Source: Dipylidium caninum | Lineage: Eukaryota; Platyhelminthes; Cestoda; Cyclophyllidea; Dipylidiidae | NCBI GenBank assembly: GCA_017562135.1 | Contig: QEYB01001427.1 | Span: 124,001-188,000 of the forward strand | Direction: 5' to 3' | Length of the DNA stretch: 64,000 nt | Shown: piece after piece, positions 1 through 13,700 of the stretch | Layout of the letters: each line of letters starts with the position of its first letter | How positions within the stretch are numbered: the stretch's first letter is position 1 | Program-made: the position numbers and the translations under genes | Notes under the pieces: model-generated | Seen by the model: the letters and a program-made list of their open reading frames with translations, nothing else | Told to the model about the DNA's origin: nothing | Databases searched by the model: none

Positions 1-3000
1 GAGGCAGACACCTTTCCACACCGCTTCCTTGAAAGTCTCCACTTTGCCAAATCGCGACTGTATTTGGTCCAGCGTCCTCGTCTCGCTGAGTCTCCCGTGC
101 ACGACGTCGTGTGGGAATGTTGGGACTGTCGAGTCCTCACCGCGAGGGCGCCGTCCGTTTTCCCTCCAGCGGTCGCCCAAGTTTCGATTGAGCGAAGATT
201 GAGCGAATGGATTCACACAGCACAATTTCGAGGCCGTCCATCTCCCAAAGCGCTGGCCTCATTGCGCGGCGGTCACAGCGCCGAAGTCCGTGATGGTCGC
301 TGAGGCGGTCTAAGCCGGGGACGGAAACCACTGTCCTCCCCTTTACTCCAAAACTCCACTCGGTGGAGTCGACTCCGCCTTGGAATGGCCTGAGCTGCAC
401 GGAGCCCAACCTCTCAGTAAACGGCGGCTCTTCATTTTCTCTGCGTGTCTTGCGATAAAAGTGACGTTTCCGACGCGATCAGAGACCCGCCTGAAACTAA
501 AAGCGCCTTCAAAGTGTGCGTTTGGAGTGGGGCAGCGGCTGGAGAGGAGGACAACCCTCCTTGCGGGGAGACTCTGAGCCCACTTTTGCCCACTTTGCGG
601 TGTTGGAGAGTTTGCCGGCTTCACATTTCTCCGCCGGGCATGGCTGTCTTCGGTGGGAGTAACATTAGTCTTTTAACCGCGCCATTTACAAAGGCGTAAA
701 GTGGTTCAACTTAGGCGAGTTAACATCTCCCCCCGCCCCACAGCCCTCGTCGCGCAGTGCCGCGGTCTTCCGTGGACCCGGCGAACGAAGCACTCAGTCG
801 CGCTGATCGGCCACTTGAACCTCGGCCCCGTGGACACTCTCAGGCCGGGGCTGTTCACATCCTCTCGTTCTCCCGGAAGATGGAGATGATCCTCCAACGA
901 GCAAAACAAAGCAGTCTGTTCCTCCCCGCAGACTCGTAGCAAATTCATCTGCAAATCGTCGTGTCGTGATCGTCTGAGAGACTATTTTGAATTTGGACGG
1001 CAGCGAGCAGGAGTACGTTTGATACGAAAGGCAAATGGCAAGGCTGCGAGACCAAATATGCCAGAAGAGTCGAAACGCATAATTCTCGCGAAGTCCCTGT
1101 GCCGGAGGCCACCGCACCTCCTCGTGGCTTAGCGGAATATATTCAGGATTTCAGCTTCAATGCTCTGGCAGCTAGTTGGGCAGCGGTGCTCATTCGTCTT
1201 CTCCCCGGGAGTTGGAAGGTTTGCCCGCATGGTGAATGTCAGAAACGGATGTTTTAGCACGAGCGCTGTGGCTGCCGGCCCACTGTCTCCTCCCCTCTGA
1301 ACGTTGCGTTACCTCGGAAAGACGCATCGCCAGCGTTGACTGCGTGGCACACTGAACGGTCGCATAGAAAGCTGCGGCGCTGTGCGCCCTCCACCGGCCT
1401 CGCCTCAGTAGCGGGTCGGATGCTCTGCGTGAAGCCCGAGTTCGACGCACAACGGCCAGCTCTGATCACCCAGACCGGTGAGGAAGCGTCAGGCGGGAAA
1501 GCAGCCTCTGGTTGTGTCAACGACCCTCTCAACCGGCGCGCTCGGCGCCATCGCAGAGCGTCAAGAGCGCCTTCTGCGGCCCCGACGTGGTTAACTCGTG
1601 CACTTTTCGCCAACGACATCTGCGCACTTCCACCACAAGGCCGCGTCCGTTCTTTTGGCTGTCACACGGGGACACGAAACCGCTGCATTTCACGCATTTC
1701 TGACACGCACTGACGCTTTTGAAGACGCGGAACTACGTCAGGGAACTGGCGACGAAGGCGGATGAGGAGGAGGTGGCCAGCAGCTGACCTCGTGGCCTTC
1801 ACAAGTGCCCAGCAGGTCTGCAAGGACGAAGGAGTTAACGCCGCTTCAAACCGAGGGCCATTTCGGTGGAGGGGACATTCGCTGCCCGATTTAATGCCCC
1901 TTTCGAGGTCCACGTAGAGCCTGCTCCCTGCCCCCCCCCGCCCCCCGCCTCCTCCCCCTTCGCCACCCAGCTCAGCGCACAAAAACTGCGCGTGACACTT
2001 GCTGACAACCGCCCCTCGGGTAATCTAACGTGAAATAAGCCGCAGTCGGTAAAACGGCCTTTTATGTCCTATTAAAGGGAAGACGGGAAGAAGTTTACAC
2101 CCACCCGGCCACTCCTTCACATGGCGATGATCGCCGAAGCCATTGGACCATCATTTCCCCTCTAAGGCTCTTTGTCCACCAAATAAATCCCCATTTCTTA
2201 CGCGGGGACAGATGCTGCCCGCCCGCCTGCCTGGCAAATTTAGACCATCAGTGGTGAGGAAGAAGGGCGAATTGGGGCATTGGCGAGGCAATGGCTGGGT
2301 GAATTCGGCACAGGCGCGTACACTTTGCACCAGACGTAGTTGGAGAGGTGGTAGAAGAGGAAGGAACACATTTTCAATTATGCTGCTAGTCCATTAATCT
2401 CCCGTCGACTACAACTGCAAGCTGAGGCAGTTTTAGTATCACATCGGCATTCATTTCTCTCACTCCACCTCGCTTTGGCGAAATTTACAGGATCGCAGCC
2501 GGGGCGGCAGGGCGGAGTGGGCGCGGGCGGGGAGGGAAGGGGCGGAGAGAGGCCGAGGCGGGGCACGGCAGCGAGAAGGGCAGAGTAAGAGAAAGGCAGA
2601 GGGCGAGAGGCGGCGAGAAAGAGGCGAAGTCACATAGTTGGATACAAAATTCGTGTCTTTTTGGTCCGACTTTCGCACTATTTTTCAGGATATTCGCCCG
2701 AACGCCCGGCGCCGTAGGTCACAGTTTGAGCCAAGTCCTCATTCACCCTCTCTGCCTCCCCGTTAATTAGATCCCTTTCCCGTCCATGAGCCATTTATTA
2801 CCGGTTGCGGGACGACGGGAGTTGGTCTCGTTGAGAAGCGCCGCCGTTTGGGTCAAAGACCCAGCGGTGACCTGACCCTGCGGCCGCGCCACACGTGGGA
2901 GAGACGCTAAATTGCGTCCACACTCCTTCTCCCCTCCACTCTCATTGACGGAGGCGTTGAAACCGAAACGTAAACACTTCGGAGAGCCTGATTGGCCGAT

Positions 3001-4261
3001 TTTTTCCCCATATCCTTCAACAGGACGGAATATGTGCGCTTGGCACTGTTGACGCCTCATTTGGCGCAAACATTTGATGTCTTAGTCATTCCTCATGTCG
3101 GAGACATAAAGGTCTTCACACCCTTGTTTATGGCATTTCCCCTGCGATGTGCACTTTCGGTCCACTGACCACCGGCAGCGGCCACGGGCACTGCGGCAAC
3201 TCGGCGCCGCCGACGAGACTGAGACAGACGTCAGGCGTCACTGTCGATTGATGCGGGCTGGCAGACGGTGAGGCGAGGTGGGAGCTGCCTCGGTTAGGCG
3301 GTGGGTCCATGGAAAAGGAATGTTTTCAGACGGAGACGAGGCAACCGGTTTGCAGGACCTCTGAGGCGCAAACTCCCCTCAACGCGCGCGGATCAGCACA
3401 GGCGAGCACCCCGAAGGGCCGCGCACCGCCCACGCGGCGGGGCCAACTCCTGTCGACGGCCCGGCGGGGAACGCGGTCGGTGACTCGCAGCGCAACTGTA
3501 GATGCAGTTTCGTCGCCAAAACGAACCAATCTGGCCCGTGAAGTGGAGCATCTGTGAGGAAAGAGAGTGTGATTACTGTGGTCGCGTTAATTCTCGTCCG
3601 CCAAGCCTCCTAACGATTCCACAGTGGCTTATGCCCACCTACGGGTGAAAAGAAATGATTGACATGAACTTCGAGGGTCCGGAGCATGGGAAGCCTGCGG
3701 ACGAGCGTACCGGAAGCCGCCCGAGCAATCTGCCAGCGGAAGGTGGGAAAGTTCTTTGTCCTCTGCAGCGAGGTGGTTGAGCGACTTAAACTGGCACGTC
3801 TCACCGCGGAGAAACTCGTCCGACAACAGCAATCACTTGGAGGCCAGCAGGGCCTGACGCCGTGGCTTGTACGCTCGGCAGCCGCGATTTGGCTCGTCCT
3901 CGGCGCTGCCGGGCACGCGTTGGCGAGGGGAGGAGTCGGCTGCCTTCCCCTGCCTCATTCGAGGTATTCTCCAATTGCCATCCTCATGAATAAGTGATGT
4001 CTCGGGGGTAAAGGCCTGGTTTTAATTGGGAGGGCTGTTGGTCCACTCGTGTTTCTCCTCGAAGAAAGAAAAAAATAGGCAACACTTGGGTATGGAAGGG
4101 GGTGACGAGGGACGCGGTGGTCAGTGCCGCCCGCTCCACCTTGAGTTGCGACCAGTGGGGGGGAAGCATCTCGGAGCGGGGAGGTTCCAGCAGAGTTGCG
4201 AACCCTCGAGTTGGCTCCAAAGCACCCATTGGCCCGTCAACTTGTCTTTTCCGTCGAAGAG
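1..4261. other. No identified gene: GC-rich upstream/intronic DNA of the Eph gene
   Basis: I find no exon here that I can tie to a protein family. Open frames in this stretch are short, rich in Arg, Pro and Ser, and overlap on both strands, as expected from GC-rich non-coding DNA. Because the first convincing Eph exon downstream encodes the end of the ligand-binding/Cys-rich junction, the signal peptide and most of the ephrin-binding domain must lie either here in diverged exons or before the window. A short C-rich/G-rich run lies at about 1930-1970. Confidence 0.5.
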
Positions 4262-4381
4262 GATGTTTGTAAGGTCCGCACTCTCAGGAGCAACTCCCTC
4301 CACTTTGAGTTCGGGAGCTGCGCCGAAACCGACCACAACGGCACTTGTGTGTGGACGGACAAGCGATGTTGTCTGCTGATT
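4262..4381 (+). CDS. Possible Eph ligand-binding-domain exon (tentative)
   Basis: A 40-codon open segment that could be spliced in phase 0 to the next Eph exon (acceptor AG at 4260-4261, donor GTGACC at 4382). It contains TLRSNSL followed by FGSCAET, which resembles the Eph ligand-binding-domain stretch TLRDCNSLPG..GTCKET, and has several cysteines. The match is short and the donor is not a strong consensus; about 90 residues of a normal ligand-binding domain would still be missing between this and the Cys-rich exon. It could equally be chance. Confidence 0.3.
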
Positions 4382-4494
4382 GTGACCTGACGACACTGGG
4401 AGCGACTGTGGGCGAGAGAAACGAGGCACTGGCCCAGTGGCCGCACTCGAACTTATTTGACGGTTGGTGCATTTCTTCTCCTTCTCCTCGACAG

Positions 4495-4750
4495 ACTGGC
4501 TTCATGAGTTTGCCGGAGACGCCCTCGGGCCACGACGCGGAGGTGCGTGAGGTTCAAGGCCATTGCGTGGGCGGTGCAGAGCCTGTCTGGATCAACCAGT
4601 CGCAATTCAATGAGGATTTCTACCCCAACCACTCGAAGGGCCTGAAACCGTCTTTTTGCAAGGCCAACGGCCAGTGGCACATTCTACAAGACAACGCTTG
4701 CGAGTGTCTGCCCGGCTTTGAGGCTTCGACTGAGGAGAACGTGTGCACCA
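4495..4750 (+). CDS. Eph exon: end of ligand-binding region and Cys-rich sushi-like part
   Basis: Acceptor after a long pyrimidine tract (AG at 4493-4494), donor GTGAGT at 4751. The encoded segment LPETPSGHDAEVREVQGHCV corresponds to the Eph junction FPDT...SSLVEVRGSCV, and the following FCKANGQWHI and CECLPGFEAS correspond to MYCNGDGEWLV and CMCKAGFEA of vertebrate Eph receptors. The exon runs phase 0 to phase 1. Confidence 0.85.
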
Positions 4751-7700
4751 GTGAGTGGCTCCGAGTTCCAGCTCTGACGGAACCTCTCTTGCCCTCCTCC
4801 ACCCCGCGGAGTCTCCTTCTCCACGCTGAAATCGCGTTGACGCCACCTTCAGTGGAGGAGGAGAGAGGACGGAGGAAAAGGAGGTGGCGTGAGACATAAT
4901 TTAAGCTGAGGTCATTCAACCTTTCTGCGTGGAGACTCGTCGCTGTGTCGCCCGCTTCCGCGCTCCTCGACCTGACGTCCGCCGTTGGCAGTCATGACAA
5001 ATGGGGATTAACGTCGCCACTAAGCCGTCTGAACCGACTAACTCGCCCCTCGTGGACAGACGTCGGTGGCACAGGCACTGAGAGCATCACCAGCGTCACA
5101 TTCGCCACTCGATGACACTGCTAAAACTCGCCTCACTGCCGAATTTCACGTGGGGAGGATGTGAGGGACTTTTACACCCACATTTGCTACTGCGATCTGT
5201 CAATCTGCCGGTGGGTTGTGCACAATTTCATCGTTAGGGTCATTAAACTGCATCAGGCAGTTAATCTCGCCAGTAGTCCGCATGGAGTAAAGTCCATTCT
5301 TCAACTCATCATCCCACGCGGTCCTCGTCCATCGCCAGCCGGATGTGAGGCAGGTAATGGGGAGTGGCGATGCTCCTTCACGCGGTTCGACACGTCATGT
5401 GCAACACGTCGGCGGCAAGACGGAGAATCCGTCCGCCCCGAGGGAGGCAAGACGACCGGCGACGTGGCAGGTGAGAGGCGACCGGACCGGTGGGCAGACA
5501 AGGCGATGCGCGCTCTGCGCCGGCACCGATGGCATTTCGGGCGCCACCCACTGCGTCTCGCCTTGTTTATTCCTGCCCTCGCGGGCGGGGTGCATTCAGG
5601 AGCCCTCCGAGCTCGTATATCATCCGGCCCATTGTCATGCCGCGGCCACTCCGGCGGTGCCGAAGAGGAGAGGCGCGGGGGAACGTCGGTCGTGTTTTTT
5701 TTACCTTCGGCTTAGAGGATCATTTAGCATCTGACCCCCAGACTTAGCCCCCGGCCCCCTCCCCACCCCTCCACGGTGTCTGGATTATTCTGAATCACAC
5801 GCGGCTTTGCCCCAAATAATTTGTCCAAATTAGAAAGTGTCCGCAGAAGAAACAGCGGCATAGGCTCGGTGAGGGCGCATTCTCTCACAAACGCTCCGCC
5901 CCAAGCTTTGGCAAAGTGGACAGCCACTTGAGTTTCTGCGTGAAAAAAGGGTCCATGGAAGGGCGATGAGGCCTGGGGGGATGGTGCGGGCGAGGCGGGG
6001 GGCCCGCAGTCGGTGAGGGCGCCGTGGGACTGTGCTGCTGAATGCCGAGGCTCCAAACCGCTAGGTGAACACCACCTCAGGGGTTGAGGGCTTTTTGACG
6101 CCCCAAAAGTTACCTCCCGCCTCTGTAAGAAATACATTTCCGTACATGTTTTCCCTCACCTCCTCGGATTCCACCCGGAGAAATCTCTTCATACTCGTTT
6201 AAAAAGATGCTCAGTCGCACTTTGTGCACGCGGTCTCGGCGGATGAAAAGTTTATTTCACAAAACCTTCCACGTGTGGAAGCGTTGATGGAAGATGCAAC
6301 GGTTGAGCTGTCTGTCACATCCACTGCCCCTTCATCCCGTGCTGTGGGGCCGCGGCAGGTGTGGACGAGGTGGCCCCCGTCCAGAACGTCTCCCGTCCGA
6401 CGGGAGCGACTCGTCGGGGCGGCGCCGCCGACGTCAACCGTTGGCTGCTCCGCCTCGACGCCGCTTCCTCTGCCGTCAAACTGCTTTTGTTATACTCACC
6501 CCGGTTATGTCGCGGCAGAACTTGCTTCCGCGCAGTTCCTCGCCATCCATCACTGACTCTGTCAGCTCATCCAACCACTCCCACGTCCCTGACACATCCA
6601 CACCGACATCCACCATCGTCGGGCCTATTCTGCATGCCTTTTTGCTGGGATCTTCGGATCAAGGCACCGCATTTAACACGCACAACTTATTTTTTACTCT
6701 TGATTTTTTTTCTGTACAAGGCTGTCCTCTGGGCACTTACAAATCCCTCCCTGGGTCTGGACTCTGTCGACCCTGTCCGTCGAACTCCACCTCCGAGGCT
6801 TCCATCGGGAGCAAGAAGTGCGTCTGCAGTCACCCACTCTACCTGTGGCAGGTCGTCGGCGAGGACGGAAGTGGCATTTGTTCACGTAAGTTCAGTCCCG
6901 CACTCATTCATTCACTCATTATGTCTTCCGTGATTATTAATTTCTATTGTTAGCAATTGAATTCTTCTAATTGAAATTTAACTTTAAAGTTGGGGGAGCC
7001 TTCGCCGATTCGTGAATTGAGGACTTGGGTCCAAGCACTTGATATCCTTGTCCCCTTCTTCCCGGTGTCTGCAAAGAGGAAAATATTCCGGTTGGGATGT
7101 CCATCACTTCCATCGAAATTGCAACGTGAAGGTAGAATGGTTCTGCTGCGAAGCGCAGACCCACTTCTCCCAGTGCCACATGAAAACCTTCAAAAAGCCT
7201 CTTCAAGTAGAGCAAAGTGGTAGTGGCCGGCGGCGGGGGTAGAGGGGGGCGATTGTGTGGTCGAAGTGAACGGAAGCGGGCAGGCGACAGCGTCTGCTCC
7301 ACCCGTCGCCGAAGTCTTCGCGTGGCAAGAGCAAGTTGACTTTCCTGGCAGAGGCGCCAGAAGCCCTGCAACGCCCCGCTGCCTGCTGTCCAGTCCGCCG
7401 CCATCCCAATTCTGTCGGACACACAGGAAATGGTCACACAGAGCAGCAACCTATTGTCTCCGGCTTGACGGTGGGTCTTTCCACAAGAGAAAAAGGCTTG
7501 TTAATACTCGTGGAATGGCTTTTAGTGGTAGAGCGCTGCCCTCTGCTCCCTCCTCGCCGTCCGAAGACTCGACTCGGAGGGCGGGCGCGTAGGGAAGGCA
7601 CCCGCCGCGACTCCGATGAATCCCTCGATCTGTGAAGGGGCGAGCGATGCGAGGCGGACCTTATGTCATGCTCTGTGCACTCTTCCCTCCCTCCAAAAAC

Positions 7701-10700
7701 GCTCGGGTGTCAGCGGAGCCAAACACTGTGATGGAACATTTGTCCCACCTCCACTGGCCCGGCTGCTCCGGCTGCTGTTGGCAGCTGCAAGCTGGGGAGG
7801 GGACCGTAGCGCCGTTTTTCCCGCCTTCTCCCCTCTTCAGACCGGGGTCGGGCGTCGTTGCCTCCTCGACTCATCCACTAAGCGAGGTGATGCTCCAGTG
7901 CCACTGTGCCCTGTCTGCACGCGAATTGCCCACCGCCTCTCGCCTAGAGTAATGAAAACACCGAGACCGATGAAGCCCCCCGAAACGACGGCGATGAGGG
8001 CGGTGGTTTGTTTCATCCGCCCCACGAGGTGAGTGTTGGGCCCAGCCAAGGCGAGGTGCAATTTTTGGACTGGCACTGGGCGATTTGCCCGTCAGCGGCA
8101 ATTTTTCACTCCAATTAGAATCAGCTACTTCGACGGTCTCCATTCCCAAGCAAAGTAAGTGGTGGCGTAGGAATCGGGAGCCGCGCTTGCCCTCCTCCTT
8201 CGCCCGAGAATAGGTCGGCAGCTGTTTCGCCCAAATACGCTGCTTATCATTTTTACACCGCCCATAAGAAGGCATCTTTCAGGCATGTGGGAGGAAAGCG
8301 ATTGGGACGTAGGTTTGGCAGGTGAGCCAACGCCCGACACCGGTGAGAGTGGAGGGGAGACACACCCAGCTCTGGCGACGGGAGCTGGTGGAAGAGCGGC
8401 TCCTCCTCGTAATTAATGCGTGCATAGGCCCACCATCCTGAGGCCAGAGCGATACCGGTCGCCTAGGCAATTCTGTCCCCCAGACAGGCACAATCACATG
8501 ACATGTCCATTACTGACAAGTTTATGCTGTCGGGAGAATCTCCGTCTTCCTCCCCGCATCACCACTTTTGGGTCTTTTAAGAGTTGGACCTCTTTTTATG
8601 GCGGAGAATCGCGCGGGAGGTGAGTGAATGTCGAGGCTTGAAAGGGAAGAGGCCGAGTCCGATGTCATGCCTCCACTTCGTTCGAGAGCGGAAGTGAAAT
8701 GCGGGCGGTGCATCGTTGGTTCGGTCGGATGGCGGCAAATTTTTTTGCATTCGAGACACGTTCACCAGTCTTACAAAATACGCTGATATCTATGCAGTAT
8801 CCGCCATTATGCATCTATTTCCAGCCACTTTCATTAAAAAAATCAGTAATACCTCGTAGTGACACGCTACTTATATCGTAATTGAGTAGACTCCTGCTGT
8901 GGGAAATATCAAAACTCCACAGTCATCTGTCTTTACGCATTGATTAACCTCGGTGACATCGCAGAGACAGGATGAAATGTGCCGAAACTGTGCACCGTCA
9001 ACCTGGTTCACTCTCCTCTGCACGAGTTGTCATCGAGATGCGTGGGAGAACCGGTTTCTAACCGACCGCTGGGCAAGATGTGGCGAGAGAAATGCTGGTT
9101 AATGCATTCCAACACTGGTATGGACTTTTAGGACATAAAAGCACGAAGTGATACACCGACGAGAACTTTGGTTAAGGCAAAAGTGCCAAGTGGGTTATCG
9201 GATCTTCCCCATCTGGTTCTCGGGGTGCCATCTTTGTTGCCAAGGCACTTCCGACTTTCTCGTGCAATCTACGTCCTCTGCTGGTCTGTCAGTCAGAGGT
9301 GGAAGAAGGACACTGCGTCGACGATGCAGTGCCACACCTCGGCCGCCTTATTTCCCGATCACTTCCGTCATTCTACCACGCTGGCAGGAGGAGAACAGCG
9401 CCTCCAACTGCGCTCCGCTCTGCTCCGCTGGTTGCACATTACTCTTTGGGAGCCTCAGACTGTCACTTGTGCAGTCTCGTCTTCTCGCGGTTTGTATGAA
9501 GTTTGGCTCCTCAGAAAGGTGTTTTTTCACAGGTGACTCCTACCTCGTGGGCGTACCGAGATGCTTGGCAGACGGCTGTCCTGATTAGTCAAACCACACC
9601 GATGTTATTTCATTGTGGCCATAAAATACAGCAAGCACATCGTTGGAAAGATGACTAAACCGCTGAAAATGGCGGCTGGGGCTGTAGGCGCTTGGGAAGC
9701 CTCAAGTGTGCGTGGTCCGCTTCTCCGCCTCGGTCGACGCGCCCGAGACGGCCGCGTTCAGAGGCGGCAACCGCAGTGTCCCTCGGAGTCGGCCGGCACG
9801 CCTCCGTCCCCGCCGTCCAACTCCCACTTCTTCGCTTACTCCTCAACTTCACTTCACAATTTAACTAGCCCGTCTGCCCGCTCATTCTCAGCCGCTTTAA
9901 TGGAGTCATAAGCGGTGCGATACCTCGAGACAAGTGGGGGCTGTGGCGAATCCGCTTTATTAGGCGAGAAAACCTGGGGTTACACTCGCTTCTCTCTCCC
10001 CCGAGGCCGCAGCTGTGAGCGCCTCACTTGACCGGTCGTGCGTCGGGTGGAGGAGCGCACATTTAAACGAGGGGCTGAGGTGTGCGGACTGCTTTATGGA
10101 CGAGGAAAAGGCGGACTTCGCCCATTTGCCTTCCAGCGCCCCTTGAAGAGGCAACTTTATGGGTAGAGAGGCAAAGAAAGTTACACCGCTTTTGTATTCC
10201 CCTTCGGAGACGATGGAAGTGGAAGTCAACGCGTGCCGTAATCGGTCCCGTCTGGGTGTATAACGTGAAAAAAATGACATTTGTCTGGCCGTAGGACAGT
10301 CAAGGGACAATCAACTGAGGCAGAAATGGCCACGACCGCAATTTCTGTGTCTCCGGGGCCGGGAAGCGGGCCAGAGCAGAGCTTGGGGTGTCTCCTGCCC
10401 GCCTCCGAAGGCGCCGAACGGCGGTGGGCAGTCGGAGTGGGCGAATGGCAGGGGACCAAGTTGGAGGTGCCCGACGAGGCCTCTTCATCGTCGGCGAACT
10501 TCAGGGTGCTTAGGAAGGCCGAGACCAGGAGGTCTCGACACAGGAGGGCGTGGACACTCCACTCGCCTCCGCTCAAAATCCATTCTCAAGCGGGCGAGTT
10601 GGTCCATTTCCACGCTTGGTGATTTTTGCGCCGGGGCTTACACAGGTGAGGTGACGCCTTTCCGTCCGTCTCCTCCGGCGAGGTGCGGCGAGTTGCGGTC

Positions 10701-13700
10701 GGAAAAGCGAAAGGAGTGTGGAGTTGGGGCAAAGCGCTGCGGCAACGAATTGCCATGGGTCAGCCGATGCCGCCGGTTATGTTGAAGCAAGCCGCGCTGC
10801 AATTTACCAGCCTCCCTTGAGGGCGGATGCTGAACTCCTTTTCGGGGAGTGCTTTATTAACCAACACGTATTAGCCGTTTTGGACGTTTAACTCGGCCCC
10901 TGTGGGACCGTCGTTTGTTCTCCGCCCCGGTCGGCTGCACCGCCTTCTCCCCACAGTCGCAAATCACCCTCACCAGACTGCAGGGCCCCAGTTGCTGTCG
11001 CAGCGATTAGAGCAACAAGACGTGCATGTAAACAGTCCCACACCCGACGACACAAATTCCCTGGCGACATGAGGCAAAGAGGCACAGGAATTGGGCTTAA
11101 CGGACCGCTGGTTGCCTTATTTCTCCGGAAACAGTTCGTAAGAATGAAGAATCTCCTCGAGGTGGACGTCCTCTCGGACCCATCCATTTATGTTTCGCGA
11201 AGAGCGGTGTCTGATGGAGGTGGAGGAAAGGTCGGAGTTAAAAAGTAGCCTTTCATTCTGACACGGAGAATTTAACTTTAGCCAAACTGCCACGACTGAG
11301 CGACTTGGAGGTGGTGGAAAGGAACGCCGAGCGAATCATCATCACGTGGCGAGCGCCGGTCGGCGGCGATGTCCCCATCCTCGTCGCCGTCTCCTGTCTC
11401 AACTGCCGCAAAGACGAGGCTGTCTACGTGCCCGGCAGTGTGCTCGCCGACGATCGGTGAGTTGCATCCCCTCGTTGTGGACGGAGGACTTGGACTTCCC
11501 CCTGTCCGCCAGCACTGACAACGTCCGCAGCGCACGCCCTGCTAAACGTCTCACCACGAGTTCTTCCACCTAAGTGCTTTTTATCGCCACTGGCGCTACG
11601 TCCTTCACCATGAATGAACAGAACTGTTCGAAAAGCCTTTCCAAACCCCAAGAGAAGCACACATCATCGGTTGAAGCTCTGTAAGAGATGTCCAAAACCC
11701 TTTATTTCCACAAATGCTCACACATTGTGAGTAGAGCCTCGTGTGAGACTAACGATTCATTCGATGGACACGCGGTGGATCCGCTGGGGCCGTCGAGAAG
11801 GGCTCAGGCAAGCGCTGTCGATCGTCCTTTCAGCGCACATTCCTCCTCGCAGTTTGGAAGCTCACCGTGTCGCAGGAAAGCGGCTCTTCTGACTTCGGGA
11901 CGTCGACGCGACCTTGTTTAAGACTTCAAGCTGCTACGTGTCTTCACATCCTGCCGCCCGGCGCCCCTCAGCGCTCCACTTGGCGGGGGGGGGGGAGGTT
12001 TTCACCACAAGTTGGGAACCGTGGAATCCAACAGTCCCGGTAACGCCTGAACCGAGCGTAGTTCTGTTTGAGGAATTTTGTAATAGTCGACAAGCCACAG
12101 GGTTTTTTTTTAACGTCCGTCCTAACCTTTCTCTCCCGTCGGCCCATGCTTTCCGACGCCGCCTCCTCGGGCCTCCCGCAACCCCAAGTTATGAAACACT
12201 TTCCATCTCCTCTCAATTGTGAGGCGGTCCTCTTAGTCTGACTGGGAGCAGCGGTCGTGGAGAGAGGTGAGCTGCTTTTTCTGGATGGGCCTCAACAGTC
12301 AACTCATTCCTGGCTTTTGGCCCTTAAGCCATCCACGGACGAGCTACACTGACGCCAACGGCGCGGGAGAAGCATTCAAGCTGGGACAAACCGGTAGTAG
12401 ACTGAGTTATGGACTCGTCCAGCTTTCCGAGCATCCACGTGACACATGCGGCGGCGGAGATGCGGCCTCGCCGGCCTCGCACCGCGTTCCCTTGCGGGGA
12501 AGGGGAACCACCTTGTCCCTCCGTCCCGGAACAGTCATCTGGTCCATCAAGCGGGCGCTGGGAGCACGACCGACTGCCCAACTCTTCCACGCTCTGCGTC
12601 TGACTTGATGAATGGTCAGCAGGTTCCACACCGGGTGTCACGGGGGCGGGGGAGCCGCCATCCTCGTGCGGAGGTCAGGCGATGGGGCGGCCACGAGCGA
12701 CCATTTACGGTTACTTACTTACCCGAAGGCGAACATCCGCGTTTGTGACACTCAACCCGAGTGAAAGGGAAAACGATGGTCCGCGTTCCTCTCCTACCAG
12801 GCTGAACGTTGAAAATGCCTCCTTTTATTCATCGTAACACGCTGCTGCGAAACAGCACCGTGCCTTCGTGACCAGCGGCTCCCGAGGGTTTTTGGGGCCT
12901 CGGGTGATTCCCTGACGAGGCGGTGAAGTTCGATTGCCTTCGGAAAGGAGTTGGAACTGTTCGCCGACTCGACCGGTGCCATGTTCGAGGAAGTTCTTAA
13001 ATCACTCGAAAATGATCCTTACGAAGGTTGTCCTCAGACTGTTATGATAAAAAGGCTGAGACGCATGCTGGTGACGTGAGGATGCAGGTTTCCGCCACCG
13101 GTTGCTAAATTTACAGGCGGACTGAGAGTGGAGGCGGAATCTCGCGCTCTCGAAAGGGCGGGAATTTCCCACCGCTATCAGCGTGCGGCATTTCTAATCG
13201 CTCGTTTACCAGTCCATCAAGGCTGCCCATCCCCGGGTGGAAGATGGGGCAATTCGCACCACGAGGCCGCCATGCTTGCGAAGGATGAGGCTCAGGGACT
13301 CCCCGTGGCTCAACGGCCTTGATGGAAGCCTGAGAACGCCTTCTTCCTTTGCCAAATTCCCAATCCCCCGCGGGGATTAGAATAGACTCCGACGAGGAGT
13401 CCACTAGACCATGCAATGCGAAGTCTTCCACCCGACTTTTGCAGTCTGTTTTGGCGAACGTGGGTCGGTAAATCATTCGTGCGACCGGAAGATCTCACTT
13501 GACATGGGATGTTAATAGGCTGCAGGGGAGGCGAAAGAGGGGAAAAGGATGAGACGTGGTCGAGGACAGGACAGGACGCAGATCCCGGTAGAGCCACGAA
13601 GCGCTTCCAGTGCCCACGACTGCGGTTCCAGCGCCGTCCACGCCTGCTTGGACTGCTGTCAGTGTGAGCGCAAACTGCGTTTTGGATCAAGGACTGCCAG

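Noticed and set aside
7511..7560. tRNA A-box-like sequence (TTTTAGTGGTAGAGCGC)
   Set aside because: No B-box or pairing acceptor stem at the right distance; at most a remnant of a tRNA-derived element.
13355..13416. Minus strand has TGGTCTAGTGG, a tRNA-Glu-like A-box
   Set aside because: Spacing to the nearest B-box-like sequence is too short and no cloverleaf can be drawn.
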